Part shown: in pieces, positions 18,266 to 27,400 of the stretch | Numbering within the stretch: position 1 is the first letter of the stretch | Layout: each line of letters opens with the position of its first letter | DNA from: Hymenobacter sp. CRA2 | GTDB lineage: Bacteria > Bacteroidota > Bacteroidia > Cytophagales > Hymenobacteraceae | Reading direction: 5' to 3' | DNA length: 64,000 nt | NCBI RefSeq assembly: GCF_002007105.1 | Contig: NZ_MVBC01000017.1 | Coordinates: 1 to 64,000, forward strand | The notes under the pieces: generated by a model | The model's input: only the letters and a program-made list of their open reading frames with translations | Told to the model about the DNA's origin: nothing | Database searches by the model: none | Translations under genes and position numbers: made by a program

Positions 18266-18466
18266 GCGGTTCGGCCGAAGCCGAAACCAGCCAAGATTCA
18301 GTAAGCGGTACCAAGATTCGGCCCGCAGAGTTACCGGGACCGGGCTTGCACAACAGCCCGAGGCCGCCGCGGTTACGCGCGGAATGAATTAACAAGCCAC
18401 TCCGCCCGGGCGGCAAAGCCGGCACCACAGCTCCGCAGCGCGGTAGCAGTCTGGCTTTCAGGCTGG

Positions 18467-19615
18467 TTACTTCGGCTGGGCCCGGCGGTACTCAGCTTCC
18501 AGCGGAAAATGGTCGGAATACGGCAGGTCGCGGCGCACGCGGCAGCTGAGCACCTCCCACTCGGGGCTGATAAACTGATTATCGATGCGCAGCAGGGGCA
18601 GCTTGCCGTTGTAGGACGCGCCCACCCCGGTGCCCACGGCGGCCCAGGCGTTCTGCAGGTGGTCGGCCAGCTGGTCGTAGGTGTAGCTGTAGGGCAGGTC
18701 GTTCAGGTCGCCGCAGAGCAGCACGGGGTACGGGCTGCTTTCGATGCGGTGCACCAGCGTATCCACCTGGCTGCTGCGGGCCACAAAGCCGCGCTTGAAG
18801 CGCCGCAGCAGGCCCATGCCTTTGGCTTTGAAGCCGCTTTTGCTGGAATAGCTCTGCACGATGTCCTGCTCGGCCATGCTCATGCTCTGCAGGTGGGCGT
18901 TGAACACCCGCAGCGTGTCGCCGGCCGGCAGGCGCACATCGGCCCACATGGCGTGGTTCTGGGTGAGGGCCCCGAAACGAATCACGCCGCGCCGCAGAAT
19001 GGGGTAGCGCGAAAAGATGGCTAGGCCGAACTTGGCACCGATGCGGTTGACCAGGGAGGTAGATACAAAGGCTTCGCGCCCGCTGAGCCGCCCGAGCTGC
19101 CGCTCGGTGTTGAACACGGTGCCATCCTGCGAGGGATGCGGCTCGGAATAGAACTCCTGCAGGCAGAGCACGTCGGCCGGGCTATCGGCCAGGTAGCGGA
19201 TCATGGCCTTGGTGGAGTGCAGGTCCGGGTCGCGCAGCTGGGGGTACACATTGAAAATGCGCACGTTGGCGCTGATGACGCGCAGCGTGGCCTCCGGGGC
19301 CGGCGCCAACGAGTGCAGCGGATGCAGGGCCAGGCCGCGCATCAGGTGGGGCCAAGTCAGCAGCAGCGCCGCCAGGGGCAGCAAGGCTACGGGCCAGCGG
19401 CGCATAAGCCAGTAGCCCAGCGCCACCGCATTGAGCAGCAAGGCAACTGGCATGGTAAGTGCGCCAAAAGCTAAGGGCCAAAGCAACCTGGGAGGCACTT
19501 GCATGCACCCTATGGCCAGAAGCAACCACACAACCACTAAAAGGGTCAGCTTAAAAGCAAACGAGCGACGCACCGCGAACCATCCAAACCGTGAAAACAC
19601 AAACCTACGACGCAT
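18467..19615 (-). CDS. Membrane-anchored endonuclease/exonuclease/phosphatase-family protein
   Basis: The 382-residue product has a hydrophobic N-terminus (about three TM segments: FKLTLLVVVWLLLAIG, PLAFGALTMPVALLLNAV, PVALLPLAALLLTW) followed by an EEP domain. Conserved motifs are ISANVRIFN, VLCLQEFY (catalytic Glu), VFNAHLQS, LLCGDLND and the final YSDHFPLEAEY (catalytic His). EEP enzymes hydrolyse phosphodiesters or phosphomonoesters, and the substrate is unknown. The start at 19615 is uncertain: a TAGGTTTG element lies at 19607-19600 inside this frame, and a GTG at 19573 (MRRSFAFKLTLL) would be the start if that promoter is used. Confidence 0.85.
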   Translation of the reverse strand: MRRRFVFSRFGWFAVRRSFAFKLTLLVVVWLLLAIGCMQVPPRLLWPLAFGALTMPVALLLNAVALGYWLMRRWPVALLPLAALLLTWPHLMRGLALHPLHSLAPAPEATLRVISANVRIFNVYPQLRDPDLHSTKAMIRYLADSPADVLCLQEFYSEPHPSQDGTVFNTERQLGRLSGREAFVSTSLVNRIGAKFGLAIFSRYPILRRGVIRFGALTQNHAMWADVRLPAGDTLRVFNAHLQSMSMAEQDIVQSYSSKSGFKAKGMGLLRRFKRGFVARSSQVDTLVHRIESSPYPVLLCGDLNDLPYSYTYDQLADHLQNAWAAVGTGVGASYNGKLPLLRIDNQFISPEWEVLSCRVRRDLPYSDHFPLEAEYRRAQPK

Positions 19616-19701
19616 TTTGGCGCCGGCCACATGAACGGGTGATTCGTGCAATAGCCCCCTGTTTTCGTCGTATCTTCGAGTCACTAGTTTATTAACACTG
19701 T

Positions 19702-22700
19702 ATGCATCTTTCTACGCTTGGCCGCGTCATAGGCCTGTTGATTTTGTGGGGTGGGCCGCTGCTGGCGCAGGCGGGCATCGAGCCGCCGACGCGCAGCCTG
19801 GAATTTATCGAAAACAAGGGCCAGTGGGACCAGCGCGCCCGTTTTGCGGCCCCGTTGCCGGCCGGCCGCATGTTTGTGGAGCCCGGCGGCCTGACGTACA
19901 GCTTAGTCGATCCGGCGCAGCTGGCCGCGCGCCACCACGGCCACCACGAGCCTAATACGCCGGAGCCTACCGACAAGATCAAGGCCCACGCCTACACCAT
20001 GCGCTTCGTGGGGGCCCGCCCCGGCGTAGCGCTGCAGCCCGAGGAGCGCACCGGCGAGGTCCGCAACTACCTGCTCGGCAACGACGCCAAAACCTGGGCC
20101 CGGGAAGTGCCGAGCTACCGGCGGCTGCGCTACCAGGGCCTGTGGAGTGGCATCGATGCGCGCCTGTACGAAAACCGGCAGGGGCAGTTTGAGTACGACT
20201 TCGAGCTGGCCGCCAAAGCCGACCCCGACCGCATTCGGCTGCGCTACGACGGAACAGATGCCCTGCGGCTACGCGCCGACGGGGCCCTGGAAATCCGCAC
20301 GTCCGTAGGCCAGGTGGTGGAACTGGCGCCGAAAGCCTGGCAACTGGATGCGGCCGGCCAGCGCCAACCCGTGACTTGCCGCTACGTGCTCAACGGGCAC
20401 GACGTGAGCTTCCAGCTCGGCAGCTACGACCACAAACGCCCGCTGACCATCGACCCGACGGTTATCTTCTCCACGTTCACGGGCGCCACGGGCGACAACT
20501 GGGGCTTCACGGCTACCTACGACCAGCAGGGCAACATGTACTCCGGCGGCATTGCGCTGGCCACGGGCTACCCCGTCACCAACGGGGCCTTTGACACCTC
20601 CTTCGGCGGGATAGTGGACATAGCCATCATCAAGTTCAACACGGCCGCTACCGGGCCGGCTTCGCGCCTGTGGGCTACCTACATCGGCGGCGCGCAGGCC
20701 GATGTACCGCACAGCATGGTGGTCAACAGCCGGGGCGACCTGATCATCCTGGGTACCACTTCTTCCGGCAATTACCCCGTTTCGAGCGATGGATTCAACC
20801 GTTCCTTCAACGGCGGTACTTACGTGACCCCGCTGAATGGCATCACCTACGACCACGGCTCGGACCTGGTGGTAACGCGTCTGACGGCTAATGGCAGCGC
20901 GCTGGTGGGCTCTACCTACCTCGGCGGCAGCAATAACGACGGACTGCTCACGCTGAGCGGCAACAGCAGCCAGCTGGTGCGCAACTACGGGGACCAGTTC
21001 CGCGGCGACATCACCGTGGATGCCGATGACAACGTGTACCTCGCTTCCAGCACCACGTCCACGAACTTTCCGATGGTCAACCCGGCGCAGGCCAACCACC
21101 GTGGCGGATCGACTGATGCCGTAGTGGCGCGGCTTTCGCCCACGCTCAACGCTCTCACCTGGTCGAGCTACTTCGGCGGCACCAACGCCGACGCGGCCTA
21201 TTCCATCCAGCTGAACGCGGCCCGCGACATTTACCTGGCCGGTGGCACGGCCAGCGCCGACTTGACCCCGTCGGGCGGGGCTTACCAGCCGGCCACGGGA
21301 GGCGGCGTCGATGGATTCGTGCTGCGCCTGACGCCTACCGTGGGCCGGACTGCTTACCAGGCGCAGCGGGCAACGTACCTGGGCACCGGCAGCTACGATC
21401 AGGCGTATTTCGTGCAGCTGGACGACTTTGGCAGCGTGTACGTGCTGGGTCAGACGCGCGGCAGCTGGCCGGCCGTCGGCAACGTGTACCGCAACCTGAA
21501 CGGCCGACAGTTCATCAACAAGCTGGCGCCGGATCTGGGCAGCGCCTCCATCAGCACCGTGTTCGGCACGGGCCGGGCCAATCCGGACATCTCCCCCACG
21601 GCCTTCCTGGTGGATCAGTGCGAGCGGATTTACGTCAGCGGCTGGGGTGGCGACATCAACCAGGAGCCGCCCTACAACAACCAGGACGTGCGCAACATGA
21701 CCGTGACGGGCAACGCCATGCAGCGCACCACCGACGGCAACGACTTCTACCTGGTGCAGTTTACGCCCTCGATGGGCAGCCTGCAGTACGCCACGTACTT
21801 TGGCGGCAATAGCGAGGAGCACGTCGACGGCGGCACCTCGCGCTTTGACCGGCGCGGGTTCGTGTACCAGGCCGTGTGCGGCGGCTGCGGCGGCTCGTCC
21901 AACTTTCCCTTCCCGCAAGGCGCCGGCACGTATTCCACCAGCAACAACTCGCCTGCTAAGTGCAACAACGCAGCTTTCAAGATTGACTTTGAAATCAATG
22001 CGGCCGTGGCAGGCCCCAACCAGAGCATTTGCGTGGATGCAACGCCGGTACGCCTGGGTGGCAGCCCCGCGGGCGGCGAATGGAGCGGCAGGGGCGTAAC
22101 GGGCACCGTGGCCACGGGCTACACCTTTTCCCCGGCCACGGTGGGCGTGGGCGCACAGGTACTCACGTATCAGGTGGCCAGCACGGGCACCTGCGTTACC
22201 ACCAGCACCCTGACCATGAACGTGCTGCCCATTACGCCGGTGACCTTCGTGCTGCCGCAGCAGATCTGCCGCGACGAAGCCTCACTGCGCATGACGGCCC
22301 AGCCGGCCGGCGGCACGTTCAGCGGCCCCGGCGTAATCGGCGACCTGTTCAACCCGCGCGTGGCCGGACCGGGGCGCCATACCATCACCTATACCCTGCC
22401 CACGCTGCAATGCGGCTCGGCCCAGCAGAGCATCCTCGTCAACGAGTTGCCCGTAGTGGTGGCCGGCCGCGACACGGCGTTGTGCGCCTTCCAACGCGCG
22501 CCGTACCAGTTGCGCGGCACACCGGCCGGCGGCACCTGGAGCGGCCAGGGCTGCACGCCGGCGGGCATGTTTACGCCCCCGGCTAGCAGCGGCCCCGTGA
22601 TGCTGACCTACACGTACCGCTCGCCCACGGGCTGCCTGAACGCGGCCCAGCTGCGCGTGATGCTGGTGCCCGAAAACCGCAACAACCAGCCCCTGAACCT

Positions 22701-23202
22701 GCCTAACTGCCCGGTGAAACCCCGCGCCACGGAGGCCATGCCCTACTACACGGGCATTGCGCCCTTCACGCACACGTTTGAGCACCAGATGCTGTTTGCC
22801 AGCAGCTACGACTGGGACTTTGGCGACAACACCCCGCACAGCCACGAGCAATTCCCCACGCACACCTACGAGAAGCCGGGCACGTACACCGTCCGCTTCA
22901 CGGCTTACTATAACAGCACCTGCAACTCTACCACGCAGCTGGCCCCGGTGTACATCGGCGACCCGTACCTGCCCAACATCATCACGCCCAACGGGGACAG
23001 CCTCAACGACGTGTTTGAGCAGCGCCTGAGCTGCCTGCCCGTGACGCTGAAGGTATTTTCGCGCTGGGGCAACCAAGTGTACGAAAGCAAGGACTACCGC
23101 AACAACTGGGGCGGCGCCACGCTGCCAGCCGGGGTGTATTACTACCAGGTCACCGATACAGAAGGACGAAAAGCCAAGGGCTGGCTAGAAATTCAACGCT
23201 AA
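19702..23202 (+). CDS. Giant secreted beta-propeller protein with type IX (type B) sorting domain, paralog 1
   Basis: The 1166-residue protein has a signal peptide (about 1-24, ending LLAQA), then an N-terminal FIENKGQW-type domain (about 35-260). Several SBBP-like propeller repeats follow (about 260-660), seen as recurring NVYLAS, STYLGGSNNDG and ATYFGG blocks. Three beta-sandwich repeats open with AGG-x-WSG or AGG-x-FSG (about 780-1000), then a PKD domain with YDWDFGDNTP. The C-terminal CHU_C/type B sorting domain carries NIITPNGDSLNDVF and FSRWGNQVYESKDY, ending GWLEIQR. Such proteins are T9SS cargo in Bacteroidota; the specific role (adhesion, gliding, hydrolysis) is unknown. A near-copy follows at once. 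Confidence 0.88.
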   Translation: MHLSTLGRVIGLLILWGGPLLAQAGIEPPTRSLEFIENKGQWDQRARFAAPLPAGRMFVEPGGLTYSLVDPAQLAARHHGHHEPNTPEPTDKIKAHAYTMRFVGARPGVALQPEERTGEVRNYLLGNDAKTWAREVPSYRRLRYQGLWSGIDARLYENRQGQFEYDFELAAKADPDRIRLRYDGTDALRLRADGALEIRTSVGQVVELAPKAWQLDAAGQRQPVTCRYVLNGHDVSFQLGSYDHKRPLTIDPTVIFSTFTGATGDNWGFTATYDQQGNMYSGGIALATGYPVTNGAFDTSFGGIVDIAIIKFNTAATGPASRLWATYIGGAQADVPHSMVVNSRGDLIILGTTSSGNYPVSSDGFNRSFNGGTYVTPLNGITYDHGSDLVVTRLTANGSALVGSTYLGGSNNDGLLTLSGNSSQLVRNYGDQFRGDITVDADDNVYLASSTTSTNFPMVNPAQANHRGGSTDAVVARLSPTLNALTWSSYFGGTNADAAYSIQLNAARDIYLAGGTASADLTPSGGAYQPATGGGVDGFVLRLTPTVGRTAYQAQRATYLGTGSYDQAYFVQLDDFGSVYVLGQTRGSWPAVGNVYRNLNGRQFINKLAPDLGSASISTVFGTGRANPDISPTAFLVDQCERIYVSGWGGDINQEPPYNNQDVRNMTVTGNAMQRTTDGNDFYLVQFTPSMGSLQYATYFGGNSEEHVDGGTSRFDRRGFVYQAVCGGCGGSSNFPFPQGAGTYSTSNNSPAKCNNAAFKIDFEINAAVAGPNQSICVDATPVRLGGSPAGGEWSGRGVTGTVATGYTFSPATVGVGAQVLTYQVASTGTCVTTSTLTMNVLPITPVTFVLPQQICRDEASLRMTAQPAGGTFSGPGVIGDLFNPRVAGPGRHTITYTLPTLQCGSAQQSILVNELPVVVAGRDTALCAFQRAPYQLRGTPAGGTWSGQGCTPAGMFTPPASSGPVMLTYTYRSPTGCLNAAQLRVMLVPENRNNQPLNLPNCPVKPRATEAMPYYTGIAPFTHTFEHQMLFASSYDWDFGDNTPHSHEQFPTHTYEKPGTYTVRFTAYYNSTCNSTTQLAPVYIGDPYLPNIITPNGDSLNDVFEQRLSCLPVTLKVFSRWGNQVYESKDYRNNWGGATLPAGVYYYQVTDTEGRKAKGWLEIQR
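20371..20405 (+). repeat. 35-base identical block shared by the tandem paralogs
   Basis: These 35 bases, starting GTGACTTGCCGC and ending GGGCACGACGT, are identical to 23901-23935. Flanking sequence is also near-identical, with differences mostly silent, through the TYDQQGNMYSGGIA region. Confidence 0.85.
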
Positions 23203-23212
23203 GCCCCTTTGC

Positions 23213-23250
23213 CAGACCGCCGAAAGAGCTACTTTCGGTGGTCTGTTTTT
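23213..23250 (+). terminator. Terminator between the two paralogs
   Basis: CAGACC-CCGAAAG pairs with CTTTCGG-GGTCTG (one G-T pair), followed by TTTTTT. It overlaps the earliest possible start of the next gene, so that start is unlikely. Confidence 0.8.
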
Positions 23251-23261
23251 TGCTTCGTATC

Positions 23262-26200
23262 GTGCTTCGTTCATTACTATTTACTGCCCTGCTGGGTAGC
23301 GGGCTGCTATCGGGCGCGGCTGCCACGGCCGGCACTCCGCCCGCCAAAACGCTGGAGTTTATCGAAAACCGTGGGCAGTGGGCCACTGCTGCTCGCTACG
23401 CGGCCCCGGTGCCCGGCGGCCGGCTATTTGTGGAGCCCGACGGCCTCACCTACGCGCTGATGGAGCCCATCGACCACCACGCTAAAGAGCGGCCCACCGC
23501 CGCGGATAAGCTCCGCGGCCACGCGGTGCAGGTGCGCTTTGTAGCGGCTCGGGCGCAGGCTCCGCAGCCCAGCCTGCCCACCGGCGAAGTGCGCAACTAC
23601 TTCTGCGGCAACGAGCCCGCCCGCTGGGCCAGCCAGGTGGCCAGCTACCGCCAGCTGCGCTACCAGCAGCTGTGGCCAGGCATTGATGCGCGGCTGTACG
23701 AAAACGCTCAGCAGCACCTTGAATACGACTTCGAGCTGGCTCCCAACGCCGATCCGGCCGCCATTCGCCTGCACTACAACGGAGCGGATGGCCTGAGTGT
23801 GGATGCCGCCGGTGCCCTGCAGGTAGCAGCCGACGTAGGCTCGTTTACCGAGCTGCCGCCTCAGGCCTGGCAACTCGACGCCACTGGTCAGCGCCAGCGC
23901 GTGACTTGCCGCTACGTGCTCAACGGGCACGACGTAAGCTTCCAACTCGGCCCTTACGACCACAAACGCCCACTGACCATCGACCCGACAGTGGTATTCT
24001 CTACTTACACGGGCTCGACGGCGGAAAACTGGGGCTTCACGGCCACCTACGACCAGCAGGGCAACATGTATTCCGGCGGCATTGCGTTCAATCTGGGTTA
24101 TCCTGCTTCGCCTGGGGCCTTCAGCACCAGCTTTGCCGGCGTCACCGACATGGCCATTATCAAATACAATACGGCCACCACGGGGCGCGCCGCCCGGCTC
24201 TGGGCTACCTACCTCGGCGGCAACTCCGGCGACTACCCCGAAAGCATGGTGGTCAACAACCAAGGAGAGCTGCTCATTCTCGGCGCCACCGGCTCCAGCA
24301 ACTACCCCACTACCGCCGGGGCATATGACCGGAGCTTCAACGGGGGTGTGAGCGTTGATCCATACCTTGACGGCCCGCCCTACGACCTGCCACCCGGCTC
24401 CGACCTCGTCGTGTCGCGGCTGAACGCCACGGGTTCGGCCCTGCTGGGCTCCACCTACCTCGGCGGCAGCAACAACGACGGCCTGCTGAACCCTTCGAAC
24501 TTATTCGTGGGCCCGCTGGTGCACAATTATGGCGACCCGTTCCGGGGCGACATCATTGTGGACGCCAACGATAACGTGTACCTAGCTTCCAACACCGCTT
24601 CCAGCAACTTCCCGGCCGTGGGCGGCTTCCGCACCACCTTTGGCACCGGCGGCTCCGATGCCGTGGTGTGCAAGCTCAACGCGGGCCTGACCAGCCTGCT
24701 GTGGAGCACCTACCTCGGCGGCTCCGGCGCCGACGCGGCCTACTCCCTGCGCCTGGACGCGACCAACAACCTCTATGTGTGCGGGGGCACCACCAGCCCC
24801 AACTTTCCCACTACCCCGGGCGCGCTCATTTCCACCTTGCGCGGGGATGTTGATGGTTTTGTGGTGCGCCTGAACAACACCGGCTCTGCCTTGCTGGGCA
24901 GCACTTACATAGGCACCAGCAGCTACGATCAGGCCTACTTCGTGCAGCTGGATAACGGCGGCAACGTGTACCTGCTCGGCCAAAGCCTCGGCAATTACCC
25001 CGTCACGGCGGGGCGCTACGCCAACGCGGGCAGCCACCAGTTTATTCACTGCCTCAACCCCGATCTGACGGCCAGCAGCTTCTCCACCGTATTTGGCAGC
25101 GGCCGCACGTCCATCGACATTTCGCCCACCGCCTTCCTGGTCGACCAATGCGACCGAATATACGCCAGCGGCTGGGGCGGGCAGTTCAACTCGTCGTACG
25201 CCCCCAACGGCAATACGGCCGGCATGCCCGTCTCGGCCAATGCCGTGCAGCGCACCACCGATGCCAACGACTTCTACCTAATTGCCCTGTCCCCCAACGC
25301 GCAGGCCCTCGAATACGCCACCTACTACGGCGCCAACGATGCATCGGTGGGCGACCACGTCGACGGCGGCACTTCCCGCTTCGATCCACGCGGCGTGGTG
25401 TACCAGGCCGTATGCGCCTGCAGCTCGGCGCCTTTCCCCATTCCGCCCGGCGCCGGCACGTACTCTACCTCCAATCAAGGTTCCTACTGCAACAACGCCG
25501 CCTTCAAATTTCAGTTTGAAATCAGTGTCGCCTCGGCCGGCCCTGCTCAGACGATTTGCGCCAACGCTGCCCCACTGCGCCTCGGCGGCACCCCGTTCGG
25601 CGGCACGTGGTCGGGCCCGGGCGTGAGCGGCTCCGTCGCCAACGGCTTCTTTTTCACCCCTTCTACCGCCCTGATTGGCATGCAGACCCTGACGTATGCC
25701 TACACGGGCGGCGGCACGTGCAGCAGCCAGGCCTCGTTGCAGGTTACCGTGACGACCCCGCCGGCCGCAGTTTTTGCGCCGCTTAGCCAAAGCCAATTCT
25801 GCCAGAGCTCCGGCACGTTGCCGCCGGTTACGCTCGTGGCTCAGCCCGCCGGCGGCACCTTCAGTGGCCGCGGCGTGGTGGGCAATCTGTTTTATCCTTC
25901 TGTGGCCGGCGCGGGTGTACACCCCATTACGTACAGCTTCTCCCAAAACGGCTGCACCAGTCAAGCCACCCAAACCGCGACGGTGATTCGCCCGCCCACC
26001 ATCGGTATGCGGCCCGATACGGTCATCTGCGCGGGCAGTACCCAGGCAGTACAGCTCCGGGCCAGCCCGGCCGGCGGCACCTGGAGCGGGCCTAACGTTT
26101 CGGCCAGCGGCCTATTCACGCCGCCCACTGGGTTTATCGGCCCGGTCACGCTCACCTACACCGCCACGGTAAGTGGCTGCACTGCCTCCGCTACGCGGCG

Positions 26201-26714
26201 CATCGGGGTCGTCAATGCACCGGCCCTGGCGCCCTCTTGGTCGGCCATCGTGTGCACGCAGGATAAGCAGGCGCCCTTGCGAGTGCGTTTTAGCGGCGTC
26301 GATGCCGTGCCCGGCACCCGCTGGGACTTTGGCGACGGCACACCCGAAGTCGCGGGCACTACCGTCGAGCACGTATACACGCAGGCCGGTACTTTCACCC
26401 CGCGCGTCACCGTGCCCTACAACGGCGGCCTGTGCCAGCAGCTCATCCAGCTACGCCCGGTGGAAGTAGTGGCTGCCGAGCCGCTGCCGAACGTCATCAC
26501 CCCCAACGGCGACAACCTCAACGACCGGTTTATGGTCGGCTACGGCTGCCCGCCGCAGCTACAGGTGTTTTCCCGTTGGGGCAACAAGGTGTACGAAGCC
26601 GCCGCCTACCAAAATAACTGGAACGGTGACGGCTTGCCGGCCGGCATCTACTATTATCTGGTGCGCTTCCCCGATGGCAACGCCACCAAAGGCTGGGTGG
26701 AAATCGTGCGCTGA
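23262..26714 (+). CDS. Giant secreted beta-propeller protein with type IX (type B) sorting domain, paralog 2
   Basis: This second copy (about 1150 residues) has the same domain order as its left neighbour: signal peptide, FIENRGQW domain, SBBP-like propeller repeats, AGG-x-WSG sandwiches, PKD (TRWDFGDGTPEV) and CHU_C end (NVITPNGDNLNDRF, FSRWGNKVYEAAAY, ending GWVEIVR). No ATG starts it. GTG at 23238 lies inside the terminator hairpin, so GTG at 23262 (MLRSLLFTALLGSGLL) or TTG at 23250 is preferred. It was probably made by duplication of the left gene, followed by exchange in a short conserved block. Ligand and role are unknown. Confidence 0.85.
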   Translation: MLRSLLFTALLGSGLLSGAAATAGTPPAKTLEFIENRGQWATAARYAAPVPGGRLFVEPDGLTYALMEPIDHHAKERPTAADKLRGHAVQVRFVAARAQAPQPSLPTGEVRNYFCGNEPARWASQVASYRQLRYQQLWPGIDARLYENAQQHLEYDFELAPNADPAAIRLHYNGADGLSVDAAGALQVAADVGSFTELPPQAWQLDATGQRQRVTCRYVLNGHDVSFQLGPYDHKRPLTIDPTVVFSTYTGSTAENWGFTATYDQQGNMYSGGIAFNLGYPASPGAFSTSFAGVTDMAIIKYNTATTGRAARLWATYLGGNSGDYPESMVVNNQGELLILGATGSSNYPTTAGAYDRSFNGGVSVDPYLDGPPYDLPPGSDLVVSRLNATGSALLGSTYLGGSNNDGLLNPSNLFVGPLVHNYGDPFRGDIIVDANDNVYLASNTASSNFPAVGGFRTTFGTGGSDAVVCKLNAGLTSLLWSTYLGGSGADAAYSLRLDATNNLYVCGGTTSPNFPTTPGALISTLRGDVDGFVVRLNNTGSALLGSTYIGTSSYDQAYFVQLDNGGNVYLLGQSLGNYPVTAGRYANAGSHQFIHCLNPDLTASSFSTVFGSGRTSIDISPTAFLVDQCDRIYASGWGGQFNSSYAPNGNTAGMPVSANAVQRTTDANDFYLIALSPNAQALEYATYYGANDASVGDHVDGGTSRFDPRGVVYQAVCACSSAPFPIPPGAGTYSTSNQGSYCNNAAFKFQFEISVASAGPAQTICANAAPLRLGGTPFGGTWSGPGVSGSVANGFFFTPSTALIGMQTLTYAYTGGGTCSSQASLQVTVTTPPAAVFAPLSQSQFCQSSGTLPPVTLVAQPAGGTFSGRGVVGNLFYPSVAGAGVHPITYSFSQNGCTSQATQTATVIRPPTIGMRPDTVICAGSTQAVQLRASPAGGTWSGPNVSASGLFTPPTGFIGPVTLTYTATVSGCTASATRRIGVVNAPALAPSWSAIVCTQDKQAPLRVRFSGVDAVPGTRWDFGDGTPEVAGTTVEHVYTQAGTFTPRVTVPYNGGLCQQLIQLRPVEVVAAEPLPNVITPNGDNLNDRFMVGYGCPPQLQVFSRWGNKVYEAAAYQNNWNGDGLPAGIYYYLVRFPDGNATKGWVEIVR
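23901..23935 (+). repeat. Second copy of the 35-base identical block
   Basis: Identical to 20371-20405, at the same position in the paralogous protein (VTCRYVLNGHDV). Confidence 0.85.
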
Positions 26715-26724
26715 CGACGGGGAC

Positions 26725-26755
26725 TTGCGCTTGGCGGCCCAATGTTATATCTTTG
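26725..26755 (+). promoter_or_regulatory. Promoter of the rimP-nusA-infB operon
   Basis: TTG at 26725-26727, 20 bases, then TATCTTTG at 26748-26755: a full consensus match. Transcription would start near 26762, giving a leader of about 65 bases before rimP. Confidence 0.8.
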
Positions 26756-26780
26756 CCTCACGCAATTCAGTTAATCAAGG

Positions 26781-26810
26781 AGAGGGGACGCTAGTCCCCT
26801 CTTTCTTTTC
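26781..26810 (+). terminator. Terminator-like attenuator in the rimP-nusA-infB leader
   Basis: AGAGGGGAC pairs perfectly with GTCCCCTCT around GCTA and is followed by TTCTTTTC. It sits between the promoter and the rimP ATG, so it could stop transcription before the operon that encodes the termination factor NusA. Confidence 0.7.
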
Positions 26811-26825
26811 CCACCCACCTTGCCC

Positions 26826-27299
26826 ATGAGCTTCGACCGTAACCGCATTCAGCAAATGCTGGACGCCAGCCTGCCAGGCCCCGAGTACTTCGTGGTGAGC
26901 CTGACGGTGAGCAACACGGCCGCCCGCCCCAAAATCACCGCCACCATCGACGGAGAGCAGGGTATCGGTATCGATGAGCTGAGCACCACCACCCGCCGCC
27001 TCACCCGTCAGATCGACGAGGCCTACGGCGAGGACGCGGCTTACAACCTGGAAGTCACCACGCCCGGCGCCGACCAGCCCCTCACCGACCAGCGCCAGTA
27101 CGCCCGCCACGTCGGCCGCACCCTCGCCCTGAAGCTCACCGACGGCCGCGAGTTGGAAGGCACGCTTGAGGAAACTACCCCCGAAGGCCTGATGCTCTCG
27201 GAAGTGGTAAAGGAGAAAAACAAGAAGAAAACCCTGCCCGCGGCGCTGTTTCCCTTCGCCGACATCAGCGAAGCCCGCGTAGTCATTTCGTTTAAATAG
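26826..27299 (+). CDS. rimP: Ribosome maturation factor RimP
   Basis: RimP helps assemble the 30S subunit. The 157-residue protein has the N-terminal alpha/beta domain with PKITATIDGEQGIGIDELS and YNLEVTTPGADQPL. The C-terminal SH3-like barrel carries GRTLALKLTDGRELEGTL. ATG at 26826 (MSFDRNRIQQML) is preferred over TTG at 26820. rimP-nusA-infB is the conserved gene order in bacteria. A leader hairpin precedes it. Confidence 0.93.
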   Translation: MSFDRNRIQQMLDASLPGPEYFVVSLTVSNTAARPKITATIDGEQGIGIDELSTTTRRLTRQIDEAYGEDAAYNLEVTTPGADQPLTDQRQYARHVGRTLALKLTDGRELEGTLEETTPEGLMLSEVVKEKNKKKTLPAALFPFADISEARVVISFK

Positions 27300-27313
27300 G
27301 TTCTGCGTTGTCT

Positions 27314-27386
27314 GTTTTTCGCTATTCCTTTTTTGTCCGTTGCGACGAAAGACCGAGCGCGAAAAACGAATAGCGAAAAACGAATA
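27314..27386. repeat. Inverted and tandem repeat in the rimP-nusA gap
   Basis: GTTTTTCGCTATTC (27314-27327) is perfectly complementary to GAATAGCGAAAAAC (27368-27381). The right arm overlaps a 14-base direct repeat, GCGAAAAACGAATA, at 27359-27372 and 27373-27386. It fills much of the gap and is much more AT-rich than its surroundings. Confidence 0.75.
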
Positions 27387-27400
27387 ACCCATCTATTCCC

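Noticed and set aside
23238-23240. GTG at 23238 as the start of paralog 2
   Set aside because: It lies inside the hairpin arm of the terminator, and GTG 23262 or TTG 23250 gives a cleaner signal peptide.
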